A DNA stretch of 64,000 nucleotides from Sinorhizobium fredii USDA 205 (GCF_001461695.1 NZ_AUTC01000199.1:1-64000), one strand, 5' to 3'; positions 26,711 through 35,861 are shown, numbered from the stretch's first letter. Numbers and translations are program-made. Notes: generated by a model not told the origin, from the sequence alone.

Positions 26711-26945
26711 GGCTCGCTCTCCTCTTCACCTGACATCTTCGATAGCCCGCACGGCGCCGGAATGCCCTTGCGGGGCGAAGGTGAGCCGAGCTTATCGGCA
26801 TTCGCTTTCAGGCGGAGCACTCCGAAGCGTCATAAACACAGCCAAATGCGGCTCGTTCGCTTCTTTGACGATTGTGCTCGGCCCGGCGTTGAAACCGCGA
26901 TGAAACAGGTTAGGTTCAGGACCGAACTCCAGCATCGAATTGGGA

Positions 26946-27884
26946 ATGACCGTGAACGGAATAGCACAGACGGCTGCCGTCCAGCGTAGCGCAGTGATGC
27001 AGGGCGTGACGATCATGCTGTTCGCCATGATCATCCTGCCCTGCATGGATGCCATCGCGAAATACATGGCGGTCCACGAGGGCATGTCGCCCGGCCAGGT
27101 GACCTTCTACCGCTTCTTCTTTCAGCTCGTCTCGATCGTTCCGCTGCTGCTGACGGCGGGCGGATTGCGGGCGATCTATCCGAAGCGGCTTTGGCCGAAC
27201 CTGCTGCGCGGCGTGCTGCTCGCCGCGGCCGCTTTGTTGTTCTTCGTTTCCGTGAAATACATGCCGCTCGCCGACGCATTCGCGATCTATTTCGTCGAGC
27301 CCTTCATCCTGACATGCCTTTCGGCACTGATCCTGCGTGAAAAGGTCGGCTGGCGCCGGTGGACCGCCATTGCCGTGGGATTTGGCGGTGCAATGATCGT
27401 CATTCAGCCGAGCTTCGCCATATTCGGCTTGACGGCGCTGCTGCCGATGGCCTGCGCTTTCCTATTCGCCTGCTATCTCTTCCTCAACCGTGCGGTGGGC
27501 AGCGTCGATTCGCCGCTCGCCATGCAGACGATCGCCGGAATTGGCGGCACGCTCTTCATGGTGGGCGTCATCGCGATCGGCAATGGATTCGGTGCGGTCG
27601 ATTTCGAGCCGTCGTTGCCGCGATCGCCGTTGGGCTGGATCCTCGTGATCGCCCTGGGGGCGATTTCAGGCTACGGCCATCTCCTCGTCGTCAAGGCCTT
27701 CCGCCTGGCGCCCTTGTCACTGCTGGCGCCGTTCCATTACTTCGAGATCGTCTCGGCGACGGCGCTCGGCTACCTGGTGTTCGGCGACTTTCCGACACCC
27801 TCCAGATGGCTCGGCATTGCCGTCATCGTCGGCTCCGGATTGTTCATCATCTGGCGCGAAAGAGGAAAGCGAAGGCCGGATTAA
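26946..27884 (+). CDS. EamA-family (DMT superfamily) transporter
   Basis: A 312-residue membrane protein with about ten hydrophobic helices and two EamA repeats (about 15-150 and 160-305). The first repeat has MIILPCMDAIAKYMAVHEGM and the second GHLLVVKAFRLAPLSLLAP, typical of the RhaT/YedA group. The substrate cannot be told from the sequence. I chose the ATG at 26946 over the TTG at 26940. It is convergent with lipB. Confidence 0.87.
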   Translation: MTVNGIAQTAAVQRSAVMQGVTIMLFAMIILPCMDAIAKYMAVHEGMSPGQVTFYRFFFQLVSIVPLLLTAGGLRAIYPKRLWPNLLRGVLLAAAALLFFVSVKYMPLADAFAIYFVEPFILTCLSALILREKVGWRRWTAIAVGFGGAMIVIQPSFAIFGLTALLPMACAFLFACYLFLNRAVGSVDSPLAMQTIAGIGGTLFMVGVIAIGNGFGAVDFEPSLPRSPLGWILVIALGAISGYGHLLVVKAFRLAPLSLLAPFHYFEIVSATALGYLVFGDFPTPSRWLGIAVIVGSGLFIIWRERGKRRPD

Positions 27885-27895
27885 CACGGTTCCGG

Positions 27896-28621
27896 TTATT
27901 CCCGCAGATTTTCGCTGCGCGTCGGCCCGAAAACCGTCTCGAACGCGTCCCTGATGAGGATATCCACGTCGGACATCATCACCGGCAGGCCCAGATCGAC
28001 GAGGCTGGTCACGCCATAGTCCCGGATGCCGCAGGGAACGATGCCCTCGAAATGATCGAGATCCGGATCGACATTCAGCGAGAAGCCGTGGAAGCTGACC
28101 CATCTGCGCAGCCGGATGCCGATGGCGGCGACCTTGTCCTCGGCCATCGACCCATCGATGAGCGGCGGCTTTTCCGGGCGGCGCACCCAGACGCCGACCC
28201 GGTCCTCGCGGCGCTCGCCCTTGATGTTCATCGAATCGAGCGTTGCGATGACGACGCTTTCGAGGGCGGCGACGAAGCCGCGAACGTCCTGACGGCGGCG
28301 CTTCAGGTCGAGCATGACATAGACGACCCGCTGTCCGGGTCCGTGATAGGTGTATTCGCCGCCGCGGCCAGTGGCAAACACCGGAAAACGTCCGGGCATC
28401 ACCAGATCGGTCTCGTTTGCGCTCGTCCCGGCCGTGTAGAGGGGCGGGTGCTCGACCAGCCAGACCAGCTCGTCCGCGGTGCCGTCCGCAATGGCGGCGG
28501 CCTCCCGCTCCATCGTCTCCACCGCCTGTGGATAATCGACGAGGGAAGGGGCGATGCGCCAGCGCACCGGCGGCGACTCCGGCGCCGCAAACATGGTCTG
28601 GCTGAGGGTTTCACGCTGCAT
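27896..28621 (-). CDS. lipB: Lipoyl(octanoyl) transferase LipB
   Basis: LipB moves octanoyl groups from acyl carrier protein to lipoyl domains of dehydrogenase complexes. The motifs RGGEYTYHGPGQRVVY, the catalytic Lys163 in EDKVAAIGIRLRRW and Cys197 in IVPCGIRDYGVTSL are present. I chose MQRETLSQTMFAAPE at 28621 (241 residues); MFAAPE at 28594 is an alternative, and neither has a clear Shine-Dalgarno. It is monocistronic and convergent with the EamA gene. Confidence 0.93.
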   Translation of the reverse strand: MQRETLSQTMFAAPESPPVRWRIAPSLVDYPQAVETMEREAAAIADGTADELVWLVEHPPLYTAGTSANETDLVMPGRFPVFATGRGGEYTYHGPGQRVVYVMLDLKRRRQDVRGFVAALESVVIATLDSMNIKGERREDRVGVWVRRPEKPPLIDGSMAEDKVAAIGIRLRRWVSFHGFSLNVDPDLDHFEGIVPCGIRDYGVTSLVDLGLPVMMSDVDILIRDAFETVFGPTRSENLRE

Positions 28622-28752
28622 GGAAAGCCTGCATTGCTGATTTTTCCGGCCTGTACATGGGGCCGCGCGCGGCAAGAGTCCAGCGTTTCCAGCACCTCGC
28701 GGAGGGGCCGTGGAAATAGTTCCGTTTCCCGTCAAATTTCTGTCGTCATACC

Positions 28753-28781
28753 CTTGTGCACCCCGAATCCTTTTGCTACAT
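28753..28781 (+). promoter_or_regulatory. Promoter of tRNA-Leu
   Basis: CTTGTG (28753-28758), 17 bases and CTACAT (28776-28781) match the rhizobial housekeeping form CTTGAC-N17-CTATAT. Transcription would start about 30 bases before the mature tRNA 5' end. Confidence 0.6.
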
Positions 28782-28816
28782 GCAGCCCCGCCGACGCAAT
28801 CGGCACCTACCACGAT

Positions 28817-28901
28817 GCGGTCGTGGCGGAATTGGTAGACGCGCAGCGTTGAGGTCGCTGTGGGGCAACCCGTGGAAGTTCGAGTCTTCTCGACCGCACC
28901 A
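28817..28901 (+). tRNA. tRNA-Leu (anticodon GAG)
   Basis: An 85-base class II tRNA. The acceptor stem GCGGTCG pairs with CGACCGC, the anticodon stem CAGCG/CGCTG encloses TTGAGGT (anticodon GAG, reading CTC and CTT), a long variable arm follows, the T loop is TTCGAGT, and CCA is encoded at 28899-28901. It has its own promoter and terminator. Confidence 0.96.
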
Positions 28902-28914
28902 TCAAGATTAAAAG

Positions 28915-28948
28915 GACCCCGTAACCTGATGGTTGAACGGGGTTTTTA
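28915..28948 (+). terminator. Terminator of tRNA-Leu
   Basis: ACCCCGT (28916-28922) pairs with ACGGGGT (28937-28943) across a 14-base loop that can pair further (AACC/GGTT), followed by TTTTATTT. It lies 14 bases after the tRNA. Confidence 0.85.
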
Positions 28949-29435
28949 TTTATCTGGCGTCGGCGCGTCGACTTTTCGATAACCTCGGCCCGGCAGGCCG
29001 CAACGGCTCGCTCTCGTACATACGGGCGTCGCTTCCCTCCCGGACTCGTTAGAGAGTGCCCGGCTAGGCTACTCACGATGTCACCGTCCCTACACAACAT
29101 TGTTTACCGCTAAATTCGTGAAATCGTAAAAAAAAAGTCGGCGAAAGGCCGGGTTTTGGTTATGCTCATATTGTCATGACGGATTCGCGAGAAGCGCCGA
29201 CATGACGGGGTGACAGAGCGACGAGTCTTGCGGAATGGCGTTCTCAATCCTTTGATGAGGCGCCGATCGATCGGTCCCGAACTGATGTGCGGATGTCGTC
29301 GTGAGCTGCTGCTTCGGCATCCGCTTGCAGTGCCGGTTAAGAAGGAACTTTGAAGTCAGGAAACCGTTCACTTGAGGCAATAGCCGACTGGCAGCGATCC
29401 CGGTTCAACCAAGCGGCTTGCCGCGGGAGAGCACG
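28949..29435 (+). other. 487-base gap: tRNA terminator to prkA
   Basis: No gene is supported here. It contains a run of nine A residues near 29130, a GTCATG/CATGAC inverted repeat (29174-29179 and about 29202-29207), and near its end the EcfG-type promoter at 29344-29368. The rest shows nothing I can assign; a small RNA cannot be excluded. Confidence 0.6.
29344..29368 (+). promoter_or_regulatory. EcfG (RpoE2)-type general stress promoter of prkA operon
   Basis: GGAAC (29344-29348), exactly 16 bases, then CGTT (29365-29368) is a full match to the alphaproteobacterial general stress sigma consensus GGAAC-N16/17-CGTT. Transcription would start about 29375, giving a leader of about 60 bases before the prkA ATG. 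The downstream operon is a known stress/stationary-phase type in other bacteria, which supports the call. Confidence 0.75.
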
Positions 29436-31385
29436 ATGCAAAGGAGTGAATCTGACGTCTTCGACCTCTTTTCGGAGATCTATTCGAGTGCAGCGCAAGA
29501 AGAGATAAGTCTACAGGAATATCTCCTCGCATGTCGCGACGACAAGACTATGTACGCCACCGCGCAGGAGCGGATGGTGGATGCCATCGGCGAACCGATC
29601 CTCGTCGATACCAGCGCTGATGAGCGTCTCGGCCGAATCTTCTCAAACCGAACCATCAAGATTTATCCGGCCTTCTCCGATTTCTTCGGCATGGAAGACA
29701 CGATCGAACGGATCGTCGGCTATTTCCGCTATGCCGCGCAGGGCCTCGAAGAGCGCAAGCAGATCCTCTACCTTCTCGGTCCCGTCGGCGGCGGCAAGTC
29801 GTCGCTTGCCGAGCGGTTGAAGAAGCTTATGGAGCAGCGGCCGATCTATACGCTGATGGTCGACGGCAAGATTAGCCCGGTCTTCGAGTCTCCGTTGGGC
29901 CTGTTTCATCCCGAGCGCATGGCCGACCTCCTCGAGGACAAATACGGCATCGCAAGACGAAGGCTCACCGGCCTGATTTCCCCCTGGGCGGCGAAGCGGC
30001 TCGACGAGGTCGGCGGCGACATCTCAAAATTCAGTGTCGTCAAGCTTACGCCGTCGCGCCTGCGTCAGATCGCCATTGCCAAGACAGAGCCCGGGGACGA
30101 AAACAACCAGGATGTCTCCTCGCTGGTCGGCAAGGTCGATATCCGCCAATTGGAAAATTACAGCCAGGCGGATCCGGATGCCTATTCCTATAGCGGCGGC
30201 CTGAACCGCACCTCGCAAGGGCTGCTCGAGTTCGTCGAGATGTTCAAGGCCCCGATCAAGGTGCTGCACCCGCTTCTGACGGCGACCCAGGAGGGCAGCT
30301 ACAACGGGACGGAGAACTTCGGTGCCTTCCCCTATCAGGGCACGATCCTGGCGCACTCGAACGAATCGGAATGGCTCCAGTTCAAGAACAATCGCAACAA
30401 CGAGGCGTTCCTCGACCGCATCCTGGTGGTCAAGGTTCCCTATTGCCTGCGCGTCACCGAAGAGAAGATGATCTACGAGAAGCTTCTTCGCGAGAGCGAG
30501 TTGTTCAACAATCGCTGCGCCCCGGAGGTACTGGAGATCCTGAGCCGCTTTACCGTCTCCACGCGGCTGGTGCCGCATGAGAACTCGTCGCTTTACACGA
30601 AGATGCGCGTCTATGACGGCGAGAACCTCAAGGATGTCGATCCGAAGGCGCGCTCGGTCCAGGAGTATCGCGACGCCGCGGGCGTCGACGAAGGCATGAC
30701 CGGCGTCAGCACGCGCTTCGCCTTCAAGGTTCTGTCGGAGACCTTCAATTACGATACGAAGGAGGTCGCCGCCGATCCCGTTCACCTGATGTACATCATG
30801 GAACAGGCGATCAAGCGCGAGCAGTTCGCGAAGGAAACCGAAGCGGCCTATCTCGACTTCATCAAGTCGGAGCTTGCCAGCCGCTATGCCGAATTCATCG
30901 GCCATGAAATCCAGAAAGCCTATCTGGAATCCTACAGCGAATACGGCCAGAACCTCTTCGACCGCTACATCGCCTATGCCGACGCCTGGCTCGAGGATCA
31001 GGACTTCAAGGATCCCGATACGGGCCAGATCCTTAACCGCAAGATCCTCGACAGCGAACTGTCGCAGATCGAGAAGCCGGCCGGCATCGCCAACCCGAAG
31101 GACTTCCGCAACGAGGTCGTCAAGTTCACGCTGCGGGCCCGTGCCAGGAACCACGGCCGCAACCCGTCCTGGACGAGCTACGAGAAGCTCAGGGAAGTCA
31201 TCGAGAAACGCATGTTCGGACAGGTCGAGGATCTGCTGCCGGTTATCAGCTTCGGTTCCAAGAAGGACAGCGCGACCGAGAAGCAACATGCCGAATTCGT
31301 CCAGCGCATGGCGGAGCGTGGCTACACCGAACGGCAGGTACGTCGACTGGTCGACTGGTACATGCGCGTGAACAAGGCAGGTTAA
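29436..31385 (+). CDS. prkA: PrkA family serine protein kinase (YeaG-like)
   Basis: A 649-residue protein with an AAA ATPase core and a C-terminal kinase-like PrkA domain. The P-loop is GPVGGGKS (115-122); PrkA signatures include LEFVEMFKAPIKVLHPLLTATQEG and FPYQGTILAHSNESEW. I chose the ATG at 29436 (MQRSESDVFDLFSEI), preceded by GGGAGAG; a TTG at 29418 is in frame. It opens the prkA-yeaH-spoVR operon, linked in enterobacteria to nitrogen starvation and stationary-phase adaptation. Confidence 0.95.
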   Translation: MQRSESDVFDLFSEIYSSAAQEEISLQEYLLACRDDKTMYATAQERMVDAIGEPILVDTSADERLGRIFSNRTIKIYPAFSDFFGMEDTIERIVGYFRYAAQGLEERKQILYLLGPVGGGKSSLAERLKKLMEQRPIYTLMVDGKISPVFESPLGLFHPERMADLLEDKYGIARRRLTGLISPWAAKRLDEVGGDISKFSVVKLTPSRLRQIAIAKTEPGDENNQDVSSLVGKVDIRQLENYSQADPDAYSYSGGLNRTSQGLLEFVEMFKAPIKVLHPLLTATQEGSYNGTENFGAFPYQGTILAHSNESEWLQFKNNRNNEAFLDRILVVKVPYCLRVTEEKMIYEKLLRESELFNNRCAPEVLEILSRFTVSTRLVPHENSSLYTKMRVYDGENLKDVDPKARSVQEYRDAAGVDEGMTGVSTRFAFKVLSETFNYDTKEVAADPVHLMYIMEQAIKREQFAKETEAAYLDFIKSELASRYAEFIGHEIQKAYLESYSEYGQNLFDRYIAYADAWLEDQDFKDPDTGQILNRKILDSELSQIEKPAGIANPKDFRNEVVKFTLRARARNHGRNPSWTSYEKLREVIEKRMFGQVEDLLPVISFGSKKDSATEKQHAEFVQRMAERGYTERQVRRLVDWYMRVNKAG

Positions 31386-31410
31386 GGGTGCGGTTTCCAG
31401 GGGGCAGCAC

Positions 31411-32727
31411 ATGCCGAACTTTATCGACCGCCGCCTTAACCCGAAGGACAAGAGTCTCGGTAACAGGCAGCGCTTCCTGAAGCGCGCTCGCGAGGAACTG
31501 AAGCGGGCGATCAAGGAACAGGTCAAGTCGGGCAAAATCGCCGACGTCGACGCCGAGCACAACGTGTCGATGCCCGCGCGCGGCGTCAGTGAGCCGACGT
31601 TCCAGCCGGCCGGCGACTCCGGCGAAAGGCAGTATGTCCTGCCCGGCAATCGCGAGTTCGCTGCCGGGGATCGTCTTCCGAAGAGGTCTTCCGGCGCAGG
31701 CGCCACGGGCGCAGGTGCCGGTACCGGACGGAGCGAGGACGAATTTCAATTCGTCCTTTCGCGCGAGGAGGTACTCGATCTCTTCTTCGAGGACCTGGAA
31801 CTTCCCGATATGGTGAAGCTCAACATGAAGGAGTCCGTTGCCTTCAAACGGCGCCGCGCCGGCTTTGCCGCAACAGGCTCGCCCACGAACATCAATGTCG
31901 GCCGCACGATGCGCAACAGCTTCGGCCGCCGCATCGCCCTGCACCGGCCGGGGCGAAAGGAAATGGAGGCGATCGCCGAGGAGATCGCCAGGCTGGAGGC
32001 GGAGCCGAAGGCGGGCGCAAAACACCTGCAGTATCTCGAGGAACTGCGTCAGAAGCTGGAAAAGCTGGAACGGCGGCGCCGCCGCATTCCTTACGTCGAT
32101 CCGGTCGACATCCGCTTCAACCGCTTCGAGCAGCAGCCGCTGCCGAATGCCAGCGCCGTGATGTTCTGCCTGATGGATGTTTCCGCTTCCATGGGCGAAC
32201 GCGAGAAGGACCTTGCGAAGCGCTTCTTCGTGCTGCTGCACCTCTTTCTGAAGCGGCGATACGATAGGATCGACATCGTCTTCATTCGCCACACGGACGA
32301 GGCCGGCGAGGTGGATGAGAATACCTTCTTCTACAGCAAGCAGAGCGGCGGCACGATCGTCTCGACGGCGCTGGAGGAGATGCTCCGCGTCATTCGGGAG
32401 CGCTATCCTGCCCGCGAATGGAACATCTATGCTGCCCAGGCCTCGGATGGCGAGAACATCTCCGGCGACTCGGAGCGTTGCGCGTCGCTTTTGCACGACG
32501 ACTTGATGCGGCTTTGCCAATACTACGCCTATGTCGAGATCATCGATGAGCGCGAAACGGAGATTTTCGGCACCACCGACAACGGGACCTCGCTCTGGCG
32601 CGCCTATCGGACGGTCGACGGCGAGTGGCCGAACTTCCAGATGACCCGTATCGCCAAACCGGCCGACATCTACCCCGTCTTCCGGAAACTCTTCGGCAAA
32701 CAGCCGGCTGTACAAGTGCGTAAGTGA
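31411..32727 (+). CDS. YeaH/UPF0229 family protein
   Basis: A 438-residue member of UPF0229, always found next to PrkA. The start MPNFIDRRLNPKDKSLGNRQ is diagnostic. A von Willebrand A-like region contains the MIDAS-type MDVSASMGE (Asp256), suggesting metal-dependent protein contacts. The middle has a Lys/Arg/Glu-rich helical stretch. It is 25 bases after prkA and its stop overlaps the putative GTG start of spoVR. Confidence 0.93.
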   Translation: MPNFIDRRLNPKDKSLGNRQRFLKRAREELKRAIKEQVKSGKIADVDAEHNVSMPARGVSEPTFQPAGDSGERQYVLPGNREFAAGDRLPKRSSGAGATGAGAGTGRSEDEFQFVLSREEVLDLFFEDLELPDMVKLNMKESVAFKRRRAGFAATGSPTNINVGRTMRNSFGRRIALHRPGRKEMEAIAEEIARLEAEPKAGAKHLQYLEELRQKLEKLERRRRRIPYVDPVDIRFNRFEQQPLPNASAVMFCLMDVSASMGEREKDLAKRFFVLLHLFLKRRYDRIDIVFIRHTDEAGEVDENTFFYSKQSGGTIVSTALEEMLRVIRERYPAREWNIYAAQASDGENISGDSERCASLLHDDLMRLCQYYAYVEIIDERETEIFGTTDNGTSLWRAYRTVDGEWPNFQMTRIAKPADIYPVFRKLFGKQPAVQVRK

Positions 32728-34289
32728 GAGGCGACCGGAATGCCAAAAAAGGGTGCGGCTCAAACCTCCTGTTCCAGGGTTCTGACTGGAATTTCGAAAC
32801 GCTCTCGCGCGCCTATGATGCGATCGAGACGGTCGCGCTCGACAACCTCGGGCTCGACGTCTATCCCAACCAGCTCGAGATCATCTCTTCCGAACAGATG
32901 CTCGACGCTTATTCCTCCGTCGGCATGCCGCTGATGTATCAGCACTGGTCTTTCGGCAAGCGCTTCGTCTTCGAGGACAATCTTTATCGCAAGGGCAGGC
33001 GCGGACTCGCCTACGAGCTTGTGATCAACTCCAATCCCTGCATCACCTACCTGATGGAGGAGAACACCATGGCCATGCAGGCCCTGGTGACGGCGCACGC
33101 GGCCTTTGGCCACAATCATTTCTTCAAGAACAATTACCTGTTCCGCCAATGGACAGATGCCAGCGCCATCCTGAGCTACATGGAGTTCGCCAAGAAATAC
33201 ATCATTAAATGCGAAGAACGCTACGGGACCACGGCCGTGGAGGCCATTCTCGATTCCGCCCATGCCCTCATGGATCAGGGCGTCTTCCGCTACCGCCGAC
33301 CCCCGAGGCTGTCGTCGGAAAAGGAACGGGAGCGGATGCGCGAGAGGCTCGAATACGAGGAGCAGACCTTTAGCGACCTGTGGCGGACGCTTCCAACGGC
33401 GAGCGAGAGCAGCGACCCGGACGCGGTCGAACGCGATGTGATGGAGCGCAAGAAGGCCCTTAACCTGCCGGACGAAAATCTTCTCTATTTCCTGGAGAAG
33501 ACCAGCCTGATCCTTGAGCCCTGGCAACGGGAAATCCTCAGGATCGTCCGCGTCATCGCCCAGTACTTCTATCCGCAGCGGCAGACCAAGGTGATGAACG
33601 AGGGATGCGCGACCTTCGTTCACTACACCATCATGAACACTCTCTTCGATCAGGGGAGAATAACCGAAGGGGCTATGCTGGAGATTCTCCAGAGCCATAC
33701 CAACGTCGTCTTTCAGCCGTCGTTCGACGATCCGCGCTTTCCGGGGATCAACCCTTATGCGCTCGGTTTCGCCATGATGCAGGACATCGAGCGGATCTGC
33801 GTCGATCCGACGCCCGAAGACCGGGACTGGTTTCCCGAAATCGCCGGCAGCGGCAATTGGCGTGAGACGTTGCTGGACGCCTGGGCGAACCACCGCGACG
33901 AGTCCTTCATCCTGCAGTATTTGAGCCCGTCGCTGATACGCAAGTTCCGGCTGTTCCTGTTGTCGGATGAGGCGGACGAGAAATACTGCGAGGTCGCCTC
34001 GATCCACAACGAGCGCGGCTATGAGGCCATCCGCGCGGCCCTCGCACGCAGCTATGATATCGGCGCGAACCAGCCGGACATTCAGGTCATGGATGTCGAC
34101 CTCCTGGGCGATCGCCACCTGCGGCTGCAGCACAATATCAAGAATGGCGTTCTCCTCGAGGAGACCAGCCGCGACGCCACGCTCCGACATGTCCGCCATC
34201 TATGGGGCTATGAGGTCAGCCTCGCCGGTGTCGAGGCCGAAACGGGCGAGACGCTCTACGAGTGCTCGACGGCGGATATAGAGGAATAG
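32724..34289 (+). CDS. SpoVR family protein
   Basis: A 521-residue SpoVR/YcgB protein; function unclear, co-occurring with PrkA and YeaH. Typical motifs are SNLLFQGSDWNFETL, MYQHWSFGKRFV and the NPYALGFAMMQDI stretch. The in-frame start is GTG at 32724, overlapping the yeaH stop in GTGA. A better looking ATG at 32740 is in another frame but would join this frame if the A6 run at 32743-32748 had seven As. It is followed by a hairpin. Confidence 0.9.
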   Translation: MRGDRNAKKGCGSNLLFQGSDWNFETLSRAYDAIETVALDNLGLDVYPNQLEIISSEQMLDAYSSVGMPLMYQHWSFGKRFVFEDNLYRKGRRGLAYELVINSNPCITYLMEENTMAMQALVTAHAAFGHNHFFKNNYLFRQWTDASAILSYMEFAKKYIIKCEERYGTTAVEAILDSAHALMDQGVFRYRRPPRLSSEKERERMRERLEYEEQTFSDLWRTLPTASESSDPDAVERDVMERKKALNLPDENLLYFLEKTSLILEPWQREILRIVRVIAQYFYPQRQTKVMNEGCATFVHYTIMNTLFDQGRITEGAMLEILQSHTNVVFQPSFDDPRFPGINPYALGFAMMQDIERICVDPTPEDRDWFPEIAGSGNWRETLLDAWANHRDESFILQYLSPSLIRKFRLFLLSDEADEKYCEVASIHNERGYEAIRAALARSYDIGANQPDIQVMDVDLLGDRHLRLQHNIKNGVLLEETSRDATLRHVRHLWGYEVSLAGVEAETGETLYECSTADIEE

Positions 34290-34294
34290 AAGCG

Positions 34295-34322
34295 TGGCCC
34301 GCATTCAGCGACGCGGGCCATT
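34295..34322 (+). terminator. Hairpin after spoVR
   Basis: TGGCCCGC (34295-34302) pairs perfectly with GCGGGCCA (34313-34320) across a 10-base loop and is followed only by TT. It is a weak terminator candidate for the prkA operon. Confidence 0.45.
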
Positions 34323-34447
34323 GCAGACATTCGCTGTACCATCTCAGGGATAAAGTCGCTGCGGTTGAGGCCGACCCGACACGACGTCGGCTGCTCTGCA
34401 GCAATTCAAAGTGCCACACGCGTCTGATAAGCGCGCGGCGCTGTAGA

Positions 34448-34816
34448 TCACTTCTCCGTACCGTCGGGCGTAACCTGCTGCGCTTCTCCGCCGGTTCCGG
34501 TTTGGGCGGTCGGATCCCGGTCCGTTGGCGCGGGTACCGCCGGAGCGGCTTGATCTTGATTGACACTGCCGGTTTGTTCAGTCGACGGGCCGGGCTGCAT
34601 CTGCTCGGTTTCCGCCGTTCGGTCGCTGTCCGTGCTTTCGCCCCAAATTGCGACCCCGCCCCAAGCGACGAAGGCCAGAAGCAGTCCGCCGAGGAGTACG
34701 GCCAGTATGGCCGTGCCACTGCGGCCCTGCTTCGCCTCCTCGGCCGAGAAACTCTGTCTGCCGGCGTCGTGCGTCGCGTTTGCCGGATCGCCGCGTTCAT
34801 CGAGATATTTGGCCAT
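34448..34816 (-). CDS. Small single-pass membrane protein, unknown
   Basis: A 122-residue protein I do not recognise. A hydrophilic N-terminus of about 35 residues is followed by one transmembrane helix (36-59, AILAVLLGGLLLAFVAWGGV) and a low-complexity tail rich in Thr, Gln, Pro, Gly and Ala. The C-terminal part probably faces the periplasm. AAGGAGAC lies before the ATG. It is 63 bases from the lipoprotein gene on the same strand. Confidence 0.7.
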   Translation of the reverse strand: MAKYLDERGDPANATHDAGRQSFSAEEAKQGRSGTAILAVLLGGLLLAFVAWGGVAIWGESTDSDRTAETEQMQPGPSTEQTGSVNQDQAAPAVPAPTDRDPTAQTGTGGEAQQVTPDGTEK

Positions 34817-34879
34817 CGCATCGTCTCCTTAGGTTTCACCTTGGAGAACGGGCCTGGCATTGCAATGTTCCCGGGAGTG

Positions 34880-35137
34880 TCAGTCGCCCAGGGAATCGAC
34901 CGTGCTGCGGCGAATGAGCTTGTAGGTGTGATCGGGCTGAACCTCGTAGGTCTCGTAGATAGTTCTGCCCCCATGCAGGAAACGGTTCTGTATCTTCGTG
35001 CCCGGCGCGGCCTGGGTTTTTCGGGAGGTGGCCGTTTCCCCATAGGTGAGGCTTCCGGGAAGCGGCTCGAGGTCTGGCGTGGCCGTGCATCCCGTGAGGA
35101 CCAGGGCGCAGAGGAGGGTGAGGCGCACAAATTTCAT
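34880..35137 (-). CDS. Small lipoprotein, unknown
   Basis: An 85-residue predicted lipoprotein: the signal MKFVRLTLLCALVLTGC contains the lipobox LTGC, with Cys17 as the acylated residue. The remainder (TIYETYEVQPDHTYKLIRRS) resembles no family I can name. I chose the ATG at 35137 because it begins the signal peptide; the open frame continues to 35254. It precedes the small membrane protein gene on the same strand. Confidence 0.75.
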   Translation of the reverse strand: MKFVRLTLLCALVLTGCTATPDLEPLPGSLTYGETATSRKTQAAPGTKIQNRFLHGGRTIYETYEVQPDHTYKLIRRSTVDSLGD

Positions 35138-35266
35138 CACATGTCCTTCGGCTTCATTCCGGCACTGCTGCGGGCGGTTCTGCGTCCGATTCGAGACCGC
35201 TTCCGGAAATGTCGCGACCCTATTGAACTGGACGCTGTCGTGCAACCTTGGCACGCCGATCAGGCG

Positions 35267-35758
35267 TCAGCTCAGCTTTTCAAACCGTTTCACCGCCCGC
35301 TCACGCTTCAGCCTCGACAGTCGACGGATCCAGAAGATGCCGTCGAGTTGGTCGATCTCGTGCTGGAGGCACACGGCCATCAGTCCACGTGCCTCTTCCT
35401 CGAGCGCCTCGCCCGAGATCGTCTGATACCGGACACGAATGCTGCTCGGACGCTCCACCTCTTCGGAAATGCCCGGCATCGATACGCTGCCCTCGCTGTG
35501 GCGTGCCGTCTCCACAGAGCACCAGACGATCTGCGGATTGACGAAGGTCCGCGGACCTGTCTGGCGGTCCAGCTCGATTACGGTCACCCGCTGCAGCACG
35601 CCGATATGCGGTGCGGTGATGCCGATTCCGGGCGCCGCACGCATCGTATCCGTGAGGTCATCGACGAGACTGTGAAGGCTGCTGTCGAATTGGGTGACCA
35701 TTTCGGTGCTCATGCTGAGCGTCGGGTTGGGGAAGCGGATGATGGGTCGAAGTGCCAT
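35267..35758 (-). CDS. Peptide deformylase-like protein with substituted active site
   Basis: A 163-residue member of the deformylase family. The fold motifs are recognisable but key residues differ: motif I is GIGITAPHIG (usual Gln is His51), motif II is EGSVS (usual metal-ligand Cys is Ser91), motif III is QHEIDQLDG (His133 and Glu134 kept, second metal His replaced by Gln137). Two of three metal ligands are lost, so normal Fe/Zn deformylase activity is unlikely. A true def gene is expected elsewhere. It is divergent from mgtE. Confidence 0.85.
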   Translation of the reverse strand: MALRPIIRFPNPTLSMSTEMVTQFDSSLHSLVDDLTDTMRAAPGIGITAPHIGVLQRVTVIELDRQTGPRTFVNPQIVWCSVETARHSEGSVSMPGISEEVERPSSIRVRYQTISGEALEEEARGLMAVCLQHEIDQLDGIFWIRRLSRLKRERAVKRFEKLS

Positions 35759-35861
35759 GCGGACCTCTTATGCGTGGATGACCGACCTGTCGCTCCGGAA
35801 CGGTGCCGGCAGGCCTTACTCGTTTCACTTTTTTCATGTGCATTTGCAACAGCTTGGAGAA

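Noticed and set aside
28817..29435. tRNA-Leu 3' end as a possible integration site
   Set aside because: No integrase, direct repeat of the tRNA end or mobile genes follow; the downstream genes are ordinary chromosomal ones.
35800..35828. GGAAC ... CGTT pair upstream of mgtE resembling an EcfG promoter
   Set aside because: The spacer is 19 bases, outside the 16-17 required.
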